Position numbers and translations under genes: made by a program. From Nafulsella turpanensis ZLM-10 (GTDB lineage Bacteria > Bacteroidota > Bacteroidia > Cytophagales > Cyclobacteriaceae), in NCBI RefSeq assembly GCF_000346615.1, contig NZ_ANNU01000044.1:1-64000 (forward strand): a stretch of DNA of 64,000 nt, in the 5' to 3' direction. Numbering within the stretch: the stretch's first letter is position 1; each line of letters starts with the position of its first letter. Under the pieces are notes generated by a model that saw only the letters and a program-made list of their open reading frames with translations, was not told where the DNA came from and did no database searches. Positions 50,607 to 59,504 of the stretch are shown here, one piece after another.

Positions 50607-51053
50607 ATGATACAACTGAATTTGCCTGCCTTTGAGCACAAAATAAAGAAACAGCAGGATAAACTCTATATCTATGACAGCATCCGGCGCAAGTATTTAC
50701 TGCTGACGCCCGAGGAGTGGGTAAGGCAGCACTTCCTTCATTACCTGATATCCGACCTGCGCTACCCAAAGGGCCTGATTACCACTGAAAGCGGTTTAAA
50801 GTACCACCAGTTGCAACGCAGGACTGATATAGTCGTTTTTGACCGTCAGGCAAAGCCATTTATGATTGTGGAGTGCAAAGCCCCTTCGGTAACCATTAAT
50901 CAGCAGGTATTTAACCAGATTGCTACTTATAATAAGGTGCTGCAGGCAAATTTGTTAGTAGTGAGTAATGGGCTTCAGCATTTTTGCTGCCAGCTAAAGC
51001 CCGGAACTCAAAGTTGGGAGTTCCTGCCTACAATCCCTTCCAGCCCCTTATAA
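50607..51053 (+). CDS. HsdR N-terminal-domain nuclease-like protein
   Basis: The 148-residue protein corresponds to only the N-terminal nuclease domain of type I restriction HsdR. The PD-(D/E)xK pattern is RRTDIVVFDRQAKPFMIVECKA with Asp near 73 and the ECK block near 88. There is no helicase and no HsdM or HsdS gene here, so it is not a restriction system. A role in DNA repair or another nuclease activity is possible. It is divergent from amn. Confidence 0.8.
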   Translation: MIQLNLPAFEHKIKKQQDKLYIYDSIRRKYLLLTPEEWVRQHFLHYLISDLRYPKGLITTESGLKYHQLQRRTDIVVFDRQAKPFMIVECKAPSVTINQQVFNQIATYNKVLQANLLVVSNGLQHFCCQLKPGTQSWEFLPTIPSSPL

Positions 51054-51085
51054 AAAAGGACTGCCGCTAAGCAGTCCTTTTTCTT
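51053..51085. terminator. bidirectional terminator between the HsdR_N-like gene and ald
   Basis: AAAGGACTGC and GCAGTCCTTT form a 10-bp stem around a six-base loop, with A and T runs on each side. It serves both convergent genes. Confidence 0.75.
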
Positions 51086-51112
51086 CATAAATTGTAATTC
51101 AGCGGAAGAAGT

Positions 51113-52249
51113 TTACTGCCCCGGGGCATAATGCCTGTTCAGGTGCATTTCTGCCGGAACATGAGGCAGGCCAAATGCTTCCGCGACTCCTTCATACACA
51201 ACATCGCCATGTATAACATTCAGGCCTAAAAGAAGCTCTCGGCTATCGATACAGGCTTTCTGCCATCCTTTATTCGCTAACTGAATAGCATAAGGAAGGG
51301 TCGCATTCGTCAGGGCCAGGGTTGAAGTATAAGGCACGGCACCTGGCATGTTGGCTACACAGTAATGCACAATGCCATCAATTACATAAGTCGGGTCCTG
51401 GTGAGTAGTAGGCTTACAGGTTTCAATACAACCGCCCTGGTCAACTGCCACATCCACCAGTACAGTACCCGGGCGCATATCTTTCAGCATGTCGCGGGTA
51501 ATCAGGTGAGGCGCTTTTTTACCAGGAATCAGGACAGCACCAATAATCAGGTCGTGAGACGGAAGCAGCTCGCGAATATTGTACTCGTTGGAGTAAAAAG
51601 TATTTACGTTGGCTGGCATTACTTCTGAAAGATAGCGAAGGCGGTTCAGGTTAATATCCAGAATGGTAACATCGGCTCCTAATCCTGCAGCCATTTGTGC
51701 GGCGTGCGTACCCACTATACCACCACCCAGAATCATTACTTTGGCAGGACGAACACCGGGTACACCACCTAACAGGATGCCGCGGCCCCCCATTGGTTTT
51801 TCCAGGTATTTAGCCCCTTCCTGTACAGACATTCTACCCGCTACTTCCGACATTGGCACAAGGAGTGGCAGACTACGATCTGCTTTCTCTACTGTTTCGT
51901 AGGCAAGGCAAACCGAACGGCTCTTAATCATGGCTTCGGTAAGAGGCTGACTGGAGGCAAAGTGGAAATAAGTAAAAATAAGCTGGTCTTCTTTTACAAG
52001 TTTATATTCACGCTCAATCGGTTCTTTAACCTTCATGATCATTTCTGCAATACCATACACCTCCTCTATAGTAGGAAGAATCTGGGCACCTGCAGCAACA
52101 TATTCCTCGTCTAAGAAACCACTGCCTTCACCTGCGGTAGATTGTACATATACCTGATGGTTGAACTTCTTCAGTTCCTGAACACCGGCAGGCGTTAAGG
52201 CTACGCGGTTTTCGTTATTCTTGATCTCCTTAGGAACACCAATTATCAT
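51113..52249 (-). CDS. ald: alanine dehydrogenase
   Basis: This enzyme interconverts L-alanine and pyruvate with NAD and ammonia. It has 378 residues with the AlaDH/PNT fold. MIIGVPKEIKNNENRVALTPAGV is the standard start. The catalytic Lys and His lie in MKVKEP near residue 75 and YFHFASSQPLTEA near 95. The NAD motif is VMILGGGIVGTHAAQMAAGLGA near 170. Its expression probably uses a promoter just upstream, within the AT-rich intergenic region. Confidence 0.94.
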   Translation of the reverse strand: MIIGVPKEIKNNENRVALTPAGVQELKKFNHQVYVQSTAGEGSGFLDEEYVAAGAQILPTIEEVYGIAEMIMKVKEPIEREYKLVKEDQLIFTYFHFASSQPLTEAMIKSRSVCLAYETVEKADRSLPLLVPMSEVAGRMSVQEGAKYLEKPMGGRGILLGGVPGVRPAKVMILGGGIVGTHAAQMAAGLGADVTILDINLNRLRYLSEVMPANVNTFYSNEYNIRELLPSHDLIIGAVLIPGKKAPHLITRDMLKDMRPGTVLVDVAVDQGGCIETCKPTTHQDPTYVIDGIVHYCVANMPGAVPYTSTLALTNATLPYAIQLANKGWQKACIDSRELLLGLNVIHGDVVYEGVAEAFGLPHVPAEMHLNRHYAPGQ

Positions 52250-52274
52250 TGTGCTTGTGTTTTAAAAGTTTTGG

Positions 52275-52282
52275 CAAATATA
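52275..52282 (-). promoter_or_regulatory. -7 element of the ald promoter
   Basis: TATATTTG on the minus strand matches the TAnnTTTG consensus and lies 26 bp before the ald start. The -33 element is not obvious. Confidence 0.4.
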
Positions 52283-52546
52283 ATATTTGTCCGTTAAAGA
52301 ACAGGAAACATTTCGTCTTTTTCACTGGTATAAGAAAAGAGTAACTCCTTAAATGCAATCGTTTGAAATTTGTTTGAAAGCAGGTAGATTAAAATGATTT
52401 AAAATTCCTGTTAAATTATATTCTGAAAATACCTGCATTATAAATATTATATTTTGTTGCCTTGTGCTTTTAAGAACTTTCATTGCTAAATAAGTTAAAT
52501 GCCATTCTGTTTAGCCTTTAAGGCTAGTTTGGCTTGGAGGAAGGGA

Positions 52547-52577
52547 TTTGGATGCTACCTCTTTTTTTATAATTTTG
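52547..52577 (+). promoter_or_regulatory. promoter of the fused E1 dehydrogenase gene
   Basis: TTTG at 52547-52550 and TAATTTTG at 52570-52577 have a 19-bp spacer and match the Bacteroidota consensus. The start codon is about 130 bp downstream, giving a long leader. A second -7-like TATATTTG at 52647 lies closer. Confidence 0.5.
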
Positions 52578-52709
52578 TTTATCATTCAATAAAAATGAAC
52601 AAAATTTTTTATTGATATTGCTGCATATTTTGCTTTTTATTAAAATTATATTTGGTCCATCGCTGGTTTCCGAATATAAAAATATTCTCAACTTTAAATC
52701 CGGTTTATA

Positions 52710-55118
52710 ATGGGTACGAACACAACAACCGTTTCAGAAAATAAGGCCATTGCCACAGATGAAATACTGTCCGACTACCGCTTAGCCTGTGAAAGTCGAC
52801 AGGCCAGCCTTATGGGCCGGAAAGAAGTTTTTATGGGGAAAGCAAAGTTCGGCATTTTTGGCGATGGAAAAGAGGTGGCCCAGATTGCCATGGCAAAGGC
52901 TTTCCGGGAGGGCGACTTTCGCTCCGGTTATTACCGCGACCAAACCTTTATGTTCGCAACCGGGGAGCTGACCATAGAACAGTATTTTGCCCAGCTCTAT
53001 GCCCATACCGATGTAGAGGCCGATCCTGCCTCGGCCGGCCGCCTCATGAATGGGCACTTCGGTACCCGTATGCTGGACGAAAACGGAAACTGGAAAACCC
53101 TTACTGAAAAGAAAAACAGCAGTTCAGATATCTCTCCAACGGCCTCTCAAATGCCGCGACTGGTAGGGTTGGCCTATGCTTCCAAATTGTACCGCCAGAA
53201 TCCGGCCCTGCAGGAGTTTAAAGATTTTTCTATCAATGGAAATGAGATAGCCTTTGGTACTATCGGTAATGCCTCTACCTCCGAAGGCATGTTCTATGAA
53301 GCAATTAATGCAGCCGGTGTATTGCAGGTGCCCATGCTGGTATCGGTTTGGGATGATGCCTATGGTATATCTGTTCCGCAGGAATACCATACCACTAAAG
53401 GCAGTATTTCAAAAGTACTGGCCGGCTTCCAGCGCAAAAAAGGAGAAGCAGGTTACGAAATATATGTAGTGAAAGGATGGGACTACCTGGCCCTGGTAGA
53501 TACTTACCGGAAAGCGGCGCAGGTATGTCGTGAGGAACATGTACCGGGCCTTGTACATGTCGTTGAGCTTACCCAGCCACAGGGCCACTCCACCTCCGGT
53601 TCGCACGAGCGCTACAAATCCAAAGAAAGACTCGAATGGGAGGCGGAACATGACTGCATCCGCAAAATGCGGGAGTGGATACTGGAGAATGATATGGCTT
53701 CGGCAGAGGAGCTGGATGCCATAGAAAAAGAAGCAGTGAACCGTGCCCGTGAGGCAAAGAATAATGCCTGGAAAGCCTTCAGGGCCTCTATTGAGGAAGA
53801 GCAGCAGGAGGCGATGGAACTGCTGAAGCAGGCAGCCGGTGAGGCTGCTCCGATTGAAGCTATTTCGCGTGAGCTGGCCGAGACCCTTAACCCTGTTCGA
53901 CTCGATGGAGTAAGAGCCGTAAAACGAGCCCTGCGCTATTTGCGCGAAAGCCAGTCGCCGGTAAAAAGCTCTATGCTGAGCTGGCTGGAAAAGGTAGAGG
54001 GAAGAAACAAAGACCGCTTCAACAGCCACCTGCATAGCCAGTCGGAGCAGGCCGCACTAAAGGTAAAGGAAGTAAAAGCGGAAATTAATGAAGAAGACGA
54101 TCAGGTAGATGGTAGAGAAGTACTGCAGGCCTGCTTCGATGCAGCTCTTAGCCGCGACCCCCGCGTATTTGCATTCGGGGAAGATGTAGGTAGAATTGGC
54201 GATGTAAACCAGGCCTTTGCCGGCCTTCAGGAAAAATACGGAGAGCTAAGGGTAACCGATACCGGCATTCGGGAGTGTACCATTATTGGGCAGGGCATAG
54301 GGGCAGCCATGAGAGGCCTCCGGCCTATTGCCGAGATTCAGTACCTGGACTACCTGCTTTATGCTATCCAGATACTTTCAGATGACCTTGCCAGCCTGCA
54401 GTACAGAACCAAAGGAGGGCAGAAGGCGCCGCTGATTGTGCGAACAAGAGGGCACCGCCTGGAAGGGGTGTGGCACTCCGGTTCCCCCATTGGCATGATT
54501 CTTCATTCCCTGCGTGGGATGTATGTACTGGTGCCAAGAGATATGACCCAGGCTGCCGGCTTTTATAACACCCTGTTGCAGTCAGACGATCCGGCCCTGA
54601 TGATTGAATGTCTGAACGGCTACCGCTTAAAAGAGCGGATACCTCGCAATATCGATACTTTTACAGTGCCTCTGGGCGTGCCGGAGGTACTGAGAGAAGG
54701 GGAGGATGTGACCATCGTTACCTATGGCTCTATGTGCCGTATTGTAATGGAAGCAGCACAGCAACTGGAAGAGTTTGGCATTAGCTGTGAGGTAATAGAC
54801 GTGCAGACACTTCTGCCGTTTGACCTGGACCACCGCATTGTGGAATCGCTGAAAAAGACGAGCCGTATTATTTTTGCGGATGAGGATGTACCCGGTGGCG
54901 CTTCTGCCTATATGATGCAGCAGGTAATCGAAGAGCAGGAGGGGTACCGTTACCTGGATTCTCAGCCAGTTACCATTGCCGCCCAGCCACACCGCCCGGC
55001 CTATTCTTCCGATGGCGATTATTTCTCCAAGCCTAATATTGAAACAGTATTCGATACAGTTTATAAATTAATGGAAGAGGTAGATCCAAAAGCTTTTCCA
55101 CCTGTTTATAAAGGATAA
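52710..55118 (+). CDS. fused E1 alpha/beta 2-oxoacid dehydrogenase
   Basis: The 802-residue thiamine-pyrophosphate enzyme fuses the alpha (about 1-440) and beta (about 460-802) subunits of the E1 component of the branched-chain or pyruvate-type complexes. The alpha part has GTIGNASTSEGMFYEAINAAGVLQVPML and the TPP site. The beta part has FAFGEDVGRIGDVNQAFAGL, RVTDTGIRECTIIGQGIGAA and DEDVPGGASAYMMQQV. The most likely substrates are branched-chain 2-oxoacids, which would supply precursors of iso-fatty acids. E2 and E3 genes are not adjacent. Confidence 0.88.
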   Translation: MGTNTTTVSENKAIATDEILSDYRLACESRQASLMGRKEVFMGKAKFGIFGDGKEVAQIAMAKAFREGDFRSGYYRDQTFMFATGELTIEQYFAQLYAHTDVEADPASAGRLMNGHFGTRMLDENGNWKTLTEKKNSSSDISPTASQMPRLVGLAYASKLYRQNPALQEFKDFSINGNEIAFGTIGNASTSEGMFYEAINAAGVLQVPMLVSVWDDAYGISVPQEYHTTKGSISKVLAGFQRKKGEAGYEIYVVKGWDYLALVDTYRKAAQVCREEHVPGLVHVVELTQPQGHSTSGSHERYKSKERLEWEAEHDCIRKMREWILENDMASAEELDAIEKEAVNRAREAKNNAWKAFRASIEEEQQEAMELLKQAAGEAAPIEAISRELAETLNPVRLDGVRAVKRALRYLRESQSPVKSSMLSWLEKVEGRNKDRFNSHLHSQSEQAALKVKEVKAEINEEDDQVDGREVLQACFDAALSRDPRVFAFGEDVGRIGDVNQAFAGLQEKYGELRVTDTGIRECTIIGQGIGAAMRGLRPIAEIQYLDYLLYAIQILSDDLASLQYRTKGGQKAPLIVRTRGHRLEGVWHSGSPIGMILHSLRGMYVLVPRDMTQAAGFYNTLLQSDDPALMIECLNGYRLKERIPRNIDTFTVPLGVPEVLREGEDVTIVTYGSMCRIVMEAAQQLEEFGISCEVIDVQTLLPFDLDHRIVESLKKTSRIIFADEDVPGGASAYMMQQVIEEQEGYRYLDSQPVTIAAQPHRPAYSSDGDYFSKPNIETVFDTVYKLMEEVDPKAFPPVYKG

Positions 55119-55137
55119 GCCTTCGGGATAGGAAACA

Positions 55138-55171
55138 AAAAAGCTTCTCCTGAGCGGGGAAGCTTTTTTTC
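55138..55171. terminator. bidirectional terminator after the E1 gene
   Basis: AAAAGCTTCTCC and GGGGAAGCTTTT form a long stem with A and T runs on either side. It serves both the E1 gene and the minus-strand lipoprotein gene. Confidence 0.75.
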
Positions 55172-55183
55172 TGCTGCTGACTA

Positions 55184-55948
55184 CTATTCGCCTGCCTCTA
55201 CCTCTTCTAAGGTAAAAGGGGGGGACTCTACTATATTGCTAACATGCAGGGCGCGGTCGATGATATAGACCCGCAGTTTTAGAGTTTCATTCCTGAAGTA
55301 GGGCAGCAATCCATTATTGATAAACTGGTAGGTAAGCGTTCCGCTCAATGGCTTATCCGGAAGTTTCGGATCAAATAAAATCGGGAAGCGGCCATGAGGT
55401 GAAATACCGCAGCCTCCACCGGGAGGAGCTGTGGTCCAGTCAAAAGGAACAAATCCTTCCTCCCGTTCTACCAGAAACTCTAAATAAATATTATAATAAT
55501 AAGGGTTTGGGGTAGAGTACAGAGTGTCTGGCCCCACTTCACCAAAAGTCTTTTTATAAGGGCTGTTATCGGAGGTGCTGTAATAGTAAAAGGCTCCGGT
55601 ACTATCGAACCTGCCTAATATATAATTTGTGCAGCTATAGGGCCTTGTAAAAGGAGGCATGGTGTCATTGCTGCTAATGGTAAGGACGTTGCCGCTTCCG
55701 TCTTCTTCAAAGGTAAAGGAGTGGTAAGGAGGATCCAGTTCATCTCCCTTCAGCCCCAGGTCGCCATCACCATCCTGGAAGGCAATGGAAATGACCAGCG
55801 AGTCTGTCGGATCATTTGGAGTATCGTAAAAGGTAACATCCTTAAAGCTGATTTCCGGTTCTACAGGAAACTCAGGAGCCTCATAGCAGGCAGAGGCTGA
55901 CAGCAGCAAAAAAATAAAGAGGGTGGATAAAGTGTGTGAATCCTTCAT
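55184..55948 (-). CDS. hypothetical lipoprotein
   Basis: The 254-residue protein has a signal peptide whose lipobox lies in LLSASACYEA; Cys21 would be lipidated. The mature part is beta-rich. ISIAFQDGDGDLGLKGDELDPPYHSF has an Asp-rich, calcium-loop-like block. The C-terminal half, with GTLTYQFINNGLLPYFRNETLKLRVYIIDRALH, has a fibronectin-like look. It is a cell-envelope protein of unknown role, of a type common in Bacteroidota. Confidence 0.75.
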   Translation of the reverse strand: MKDSHTLSTLFIFLLLSASACYEAPEFPVEPEISFKDVTFYDTPNDPTDSLVISIAFQDGDGDLGLKGDELDPPYHSFTFEEDGSGNVLTISSNDTMPPFTRPYSCTNYILGRFDSTGAFYYYSTSDNSPYKKTFGEVGPDTLYSTPNPYYYNIYLEFLVEREEGFVPFDWTTAPPGGGCGISPHGRFPILFDPKLPDKPLSGTLTYQFINNGLLPYFRNETLKLRVYIIDRALHVSNIVESPPFTLEEVEAGE

Positions 55949-56022
55949 GTACTGAGCAGTTCTTATCGTTAAAAATAACGAATAAATTATAATATTTGTA
56001 TGTTACTCTTATTTTATAACTA

Positions 56023-57012
56023 TTGAAAAACTTAAAAGATTTGCAGTCGCGGGTATTACAGCTGAGCCCTGCTGATTTTGAGGACCTTGCGCTGGAGGTT
56101 TTTAATTTTCAGGCACAGGAAAATGTAGTTTATGGTGAGTACCTGCAGCATCTGAATGTAGAACCCTCAGAAGTATCGGCTATATCAGGTATTCCTTTTA
56201 TGCCTATTGATTTTTTCAAAACGAAATCGGTACGGGCCGGACAATGGACGGAGGAAGGATACTATGAAAGTAGTGGTACCGGATACGGAGTTCGGAGCAG
56301 GCATTACATTCAGGATATAGGCTTTTATCAGCAGGGTGCTCAAAAAGCTTTTGAGCGCCTGTATGGACCCTTAAGTCAGTTTGCAATCCTGGCACTGCTT
56401 CCTTCTTACCTGGAGCGGGAGCATTCTTCACTGGTGGCTATGGCCGATTTTTTTATGTCGAAGGCCGACAGTAAGCTTTCAGGCTTTTATTTATATGAGC
56501 ATAAGGCTTTGCTGGAGCAGGTAGAGCGGGTAAAGAAAGCTGGGAAAAAGCTGTTGCTGATAGGGGTAAGCTTTGCCTTACTTGATTTGGCCGAAGAAGG
56601 AGCTGACTTAAGTGGTGCAATTGTGATGGAGACAGGAGGCATGAAAGGCCGGCGTAAGGAAATGATAAGAGCGGAACTACATGAGGTTTTAAAAAAAGGT
56701 TTGGGAATAGCTCAAATTCATTCAGAATATGGGATGACTGAGCTGTTATCGCAGGCTTATGCCCGCAGGGAGGGGCTTTTTGAAACGCCCCCCTGGATGA
56801 AGGTGTACATTCGCGATCTGAATGATCCTTTTAGTTTTGTAAACTTTGGCAGGAGTGGAGGTGTTAATGTCGTAGATTTAGCAAATGTTCATAGCTGTGC
56901 ATTTGTAGAAACACAGGATATTGGGATATCCCATCCAAACGGTACATTCGAAATATTAGGCAGGTTTGATAATTCAGAGATTAGAGGGTGCAATTTATTG
57001 CTCTTTTCTTAA
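56023..57012 (+). CDS. LuxE/PaaK-like acyl-transferase
   Basis: This 329-residue protein is similar to acyl-protein synthetase LuxE and the phenylacetate-CoA ligase N-terminal fold, which activate carboxylates as adenylates. YYESSGTGYGVRSRH holds the P-loop SSGTG near 84. GAIVMETGGMKGRRKEMIRAEL and QIHSEYGMTELLSQAYARR are the adenylation core, and RFDNSEIRGCNLLL closes the fold. It starts from a TTG. It lacks the C-terminal lid of full ligases. The substrate is unknown; no lux genes are nearby. Confidence 0.85.
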   Translation: MKNLKDLQSRVLQLSPADFEDLALEVFNFQAQENVVYGEYLQHLNVEPSEVSAISGIPFMPIDFFKTKSVRAGQWTEEGYYESSGTGYGVRSRHYIQDIGFYQQGAQKAFERLYGPLSQFAILALLPSYLEREHSSLVAMADFFMSKADSKLSGFYLYEHKALLEQVERVKKAGKKLLLIGVSFALLDLAEEGADLSGAIVMETGGMKGRRKEMIRAELHEVLKKGLGIAQIHSEYGMTELLSQAYARREGLFETPPWMKVYIRDLNDPFSFVNFGRSGGVNVVDLANVHSCAFVETQDIGISHPNGTFEILGRFDNSEIRGCNLLLFS

Positions 57013-57070
57013 CAAAATCGTTAATTCATATATTTAAACAATTCAACAAGCGTTAATAAATTACGTAAAC

Positions 57071-57101
57071 TTGTAGCATTTTAGCAGAACTGATATATTT
57101 G
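57071..57101 (+). promoter_or_regulatory. promoter of the small lipoprotein gene
   Basis: TTG at 57071-57073 is followed after 20 bp by TATATTTG at 57094-57101. The start codon is 33 bp downstream. It matches the Bacteroidota promoter form. Confidence 0.55.
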
Positions 57102-57133
57102 TTTTGTGATCTGTTATACCAAAATCTAAAATC

Positions 57134-57274
57134 ATGAAATTAAAAGCTTTACTTTTCGCGCTGGTTCTATTCGGTTTAGGTGCCTGTACTCAAAGAACTT
57201 GCCCTACTTACACCATGCAGGATGGAGAAAACCATAAGGTAAATATTGAAACAGCTGATGTAGAACAAGTGTAA
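57134..57274 (+). CDS. small lipoprotein, 46 residues
   Basis: This tiny protein starts with KLKALLFALVLFGLGACTQ, a signal peptide and lipobox with Cys18. The mature part has only 29 residues and begins CTQRTCPTYTMQ. The RTCPTY block recurs in short lipoproteins of other Cytophagales, as I recall. It has its own promoter and a terminator directly after the stop, so it is a real gene. Its function is unknown; a peptide this small may be an outer-membrane structural or signalling factor. Confidence 0.75.
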   Translation: MKLKALLFALVLFGLGACTQRTCPTYTMQDGENHKVNIETADVEQV

Positions 57275-57297
57275 AATTAAAGCACTCTCGGCATAAA

Positions 57298-57333
57298 AAC
57301 AGAAATCAGCCCTTTACTGGCTGATTTCTGTGT
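57298..57333. terminator. bidirectional terminator between the lipoprotein and the sigma-54 activator
   Basis: ACAGAAATCAGCC and GGCTGATTTCTGT form a perfect 13-bp stem around CTTTACT, with T-rich flanks in both directions. Confidence 0.8.
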
Positions 57334-58477
57334 ATTTAACAACGTCCTCTTCGGTTATTTCCTGCGCGCCCATTATTACCAGGCGCTCCACCACATTTCT
57401 CAACTCCCGTATATTGCCGGACCAGCTATGCTCCTGTAGCTTTCTGATACCTGCGGCAGACATACTCTTTTTAGCAGTGCCATATTCGTTGGCGACATCT
57501 TCCAGAAAACGGTCAACTAAAAGCGGAATATCTTCTTTGCGATCCTTCAAAGCCGGAACCTTTATAACAATTACACTCAGGCGGTGGTAGAGGTCTTCGC
57601 GAAACTGGTTTTCTGCAATCATTTCCCTGAGGTTCTTATTCGTGGCGGCCAGAATACGGACATCTACTTTTATGTCCTTGTCGCCTCCTACCCGGGTAAT
57701 TTTATGCTCCTGCAGAGCCCGTAGCACTTTTGCCTGGGCAGAAAGGCTCATATCCCCGATTTCGTCCAGAAAAAGAGTACCCCCATTGGCCTGTTCGAAT
57801 TTGCCAATCCGCTGCTTTACGGCAGAGGTAAAGGAGCCCTTTTCGTGGCCAAAAAGTTCGCTTTCGATAAGCTCGGCAGGAATGGCGGCGCAGTTTACCT
57901 CGATAAGGGGCGAACCGCTTCTAGCGCTCTTTTCGTGCAGCCAGCGGGCCACCAGCTCTTTACCGGTGCCGTTAGGGCCGGTTATCAGTACCCGCGCTTC
58001 TGTAGGGGCTACCTTCTCAATGGCTTCTTTTACCTGAAGAATTGCTTCGGATTCGCCCACCATATCGTACTTTCGGGCAACTTTTTTACGAAGGGTCTTG
58101 GTTTCGTTTACCAGGGTAGACTTATCCAGGGCATTCCGGACCGTCAGGAGCAGGCGGTTGAGGTCTGGTGGCTTTTCTATAAAATCAAAAGCTCCTTTTT
58201 TAGTGGCATCTACAGCCGTTTCTATGGTAGCGTGGGCCGATATCATGATAAACTGCGATTCGATACCTGCTTCCATGGCTCGTTCCAGCAGTTCCATGCC
58301 ATCCATTTTAGGCATTTTAATGTCGCATAGTACCAGGTCGTAATGCTCGCTGGTTACTTTCTTTAGGCCTTCCTCACCGTCTTTGGCCTCATCGACTTCG
58401 TATTTCTCATACTCTAAAATATCGCGCAGGGTATGGCGGATGCTCTGTTCGTCGTCTACTACTAAAATTTTTGCCAT
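57314..58477 (-). CDS. sigma-54 activator without a DNA-binding domain
   Basis: This 387-residue NtrC-like regulator has a receiver domain (about 1-120, with Asp52 in VLCDIKMPKMDG) and an AAA+ domain (about 140-375). The Walker A is ITGPNGTGKELVARW, and the sigma-54 contact loop reads GSFTSA instead of GAFTGA. Walker B is GGTLFLDEIGDM. After the AAA+ domain it ends in NIRELRNVVERLVIMGAQEITEEDVVKYTEISQ, with no Fis-type helix-turn-helix. The protein could act from solution, or may have lost its DNA target. No kinase is adjacent. Confidence 0.88.
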   Translation of the reverse strand: MAKILVVDDEQSIRHTLRDILEYEKYEVDEAKDGEEGLKKVTSEHYDLVLCDIKMPKMDGMELLERAMEAGIESQFIMISAHATIETAVDATKKGAFDFIEKPPDLNRLLLTVRNALDKSTLVNETKTLRKKVARKYDMVGESEAILQVKEAIEKVAPTEARVLITGPNGTGKELVARWLHEKSARSGSPLIEVNCAAIPAELIESELFGHEKGSFTSAVKQRIGKFEQANGGTLFLDEIGDMSLSAQAKVLRALQEHKITRVGGDKDIKVDVRILAATNKNLREMIAENQFREDLYHRLSVIVIKVPALKDRKEDIPLLVDRFLEDVANEYGTAKKSMSAAGIRKLQEHSWSGNIRELRNVVERLVIMGAQEITEEDVVKYTEISQ

Positions 58478-58501
58478 TGTATAAAAATAGGGTTAAAAAA
58501 T

Positions 58502-58904
58502 AAACGCAGGCCTGTAAGCCGGGTTCTGTCAACTGGCATATGCCAGTTCCTTATCATTTATCTGGGCCCGCCATCACTGGCGGGCTCTATCGACCTACCC
58601 ATTCTACTCTCTGCCTGGGCAGAATTGAGCGAGCAACTCTCTTTCCGGCCAAAACCGGAAAAGCAGAACCTATTTGGTCTTTCAACTCCTAAGGTTTACC
58701 ATGCGCCCTTTATCACTAAAGGACCGGTGGGCTCTTACCCCGCCTTTTCACCCTTACCCTGCAGGCAGGGCGGTTTGTTTTCTGTGGCACTGGCTGTAGC
58801 CTGCAGCTTTCGCCACAGGCCCCTTCCTGTTAGGAAGTAGGATGCTCTGCGTTGCCCGGACTTTCCTCACCGGCCGGGGCCGGTGCGATAAGGCAGCCTG
58901 CGTT
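58502..58904 (-). ncRNA. rnpB: RNase P RNA
   Basis: The catalytic RNA of ribonuclease P (bacterial class A) is recognisable from its P4 strands: GAGGAAAGTCCGGGC near the 5' end and ACAGAACCCGGCTTACAGGC near the 3' end on the minus strand. The P1 helix AACGCAGGC with GCCTGCGTT closes the molecule, which fixes the ends near 58904 and 58502. It matures tRNA 5' ends. Open frames inside are chance. Confidence 0.93.
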
Positions 58905-59023
58905 CTTTTTACCAATTAATTAAAAGTTACAGATTCATACAAGTCTGTACATTGTTTTAGCACTCTCCTAAAAGATAACGGATGCTTATCCTGTGATCTT
59001 TCTTTTCAGGCATCAAAATTCTT

Positions 59024-59458
59024 TCACACTACATGCTGCCTGCTTAGCTTCATTTCCCATTCATCTGCTACGGTGGCTACTTCTAAAATAATTTCTTTCA
59101 GCAGCGCTTCCGTAATTGTATCGAAAAAGGCCGATGCTTCTACTTTTACTATGTTATCCGAAACAGAAAAGCGGGCATGGCAAAAGGTGGCATTGGCCCT
59201 CAGGAGGGCTTCAGTATTAATGTTATTATTAAAACCACATACTTTACTGGAAAATTCAATTTCTTTTCTGGCATTTCCTGTGTGCTGTCGCTGTAACCCC
59301 AGTACTGTCTGAAAGCGGCCTTCGGTTATGGGTACAAATATGACGGATTTATTTTTATCGTAGGCTGAGAAGTGCCCCTTAATTTCAGTGGCAAACCTTT
59401 CCATAAATTCGTTAAATACCATGGCAGCTCCTGTTTTAGAATGGTTTGTTGTGTTCAA
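59024..59458 (-). CDS. hypothetical protein
   Basis: The protein has 144 residues from the first in-frame start; a second ATG at 59422, 12 codons later, is followed by VFNEFMERFATEIKGHFS and may be the true start. It is a compact alpha/beta protein without signal peptide or membrane helix. I recognise no family. The fold pattern (helix, strands, helix) is like small secretion-chaperone or YbjN-type proteins, but this is weak. The gene is isolated between rnpB and the Smr gene. Confidence 0.6.
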   Translation of the reverse strand: MNTTNHSKTGAAMVFNEFMERFATEIKGHFSAYDKNKSVIFVPITEGRFQTVLGLQRQHTGNARKEIEFSSKVCGFNNNINTEALLRANATFCHARFSVSDNIVKVEASAFFDTITEALLKEIILEVATVADEWEMKLSRQHVV

Positions 59459-59504
59459 CCTTCTAATAAAATGACCACAGCCAGGCTTATTTGTTTCAGA
59501 TAGC

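Larger units (their letters stand above)
52250..52709. other. AT-rich intergenic region with two divergent promoters
   Basis: This 460-bp stretch between ald (minus) and the E1 gene (plus) has no open frame of interest. It holds a -7 box for ald at 52275 and a full promoter for the E1 gene at 52547. The remainder is AT-rich and may bind regulators. Confidence 0.55.

Noticed and set aside
50607-51053. Type I restriction system
   Set aside because: Only the HsdR N-terminal-like domain is present; there is no helicase, methylase or specificity gene nearby.
56023-57012. Luminescence (lux) operon
   Set aside because: Only a LuxE-like protein is present; no luciferase or reductase genes are seen.
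58625-58840. 71-codon plus-strand frame
   Set aside because: It lies wholly inside RNase P RNA and is a chance frame.
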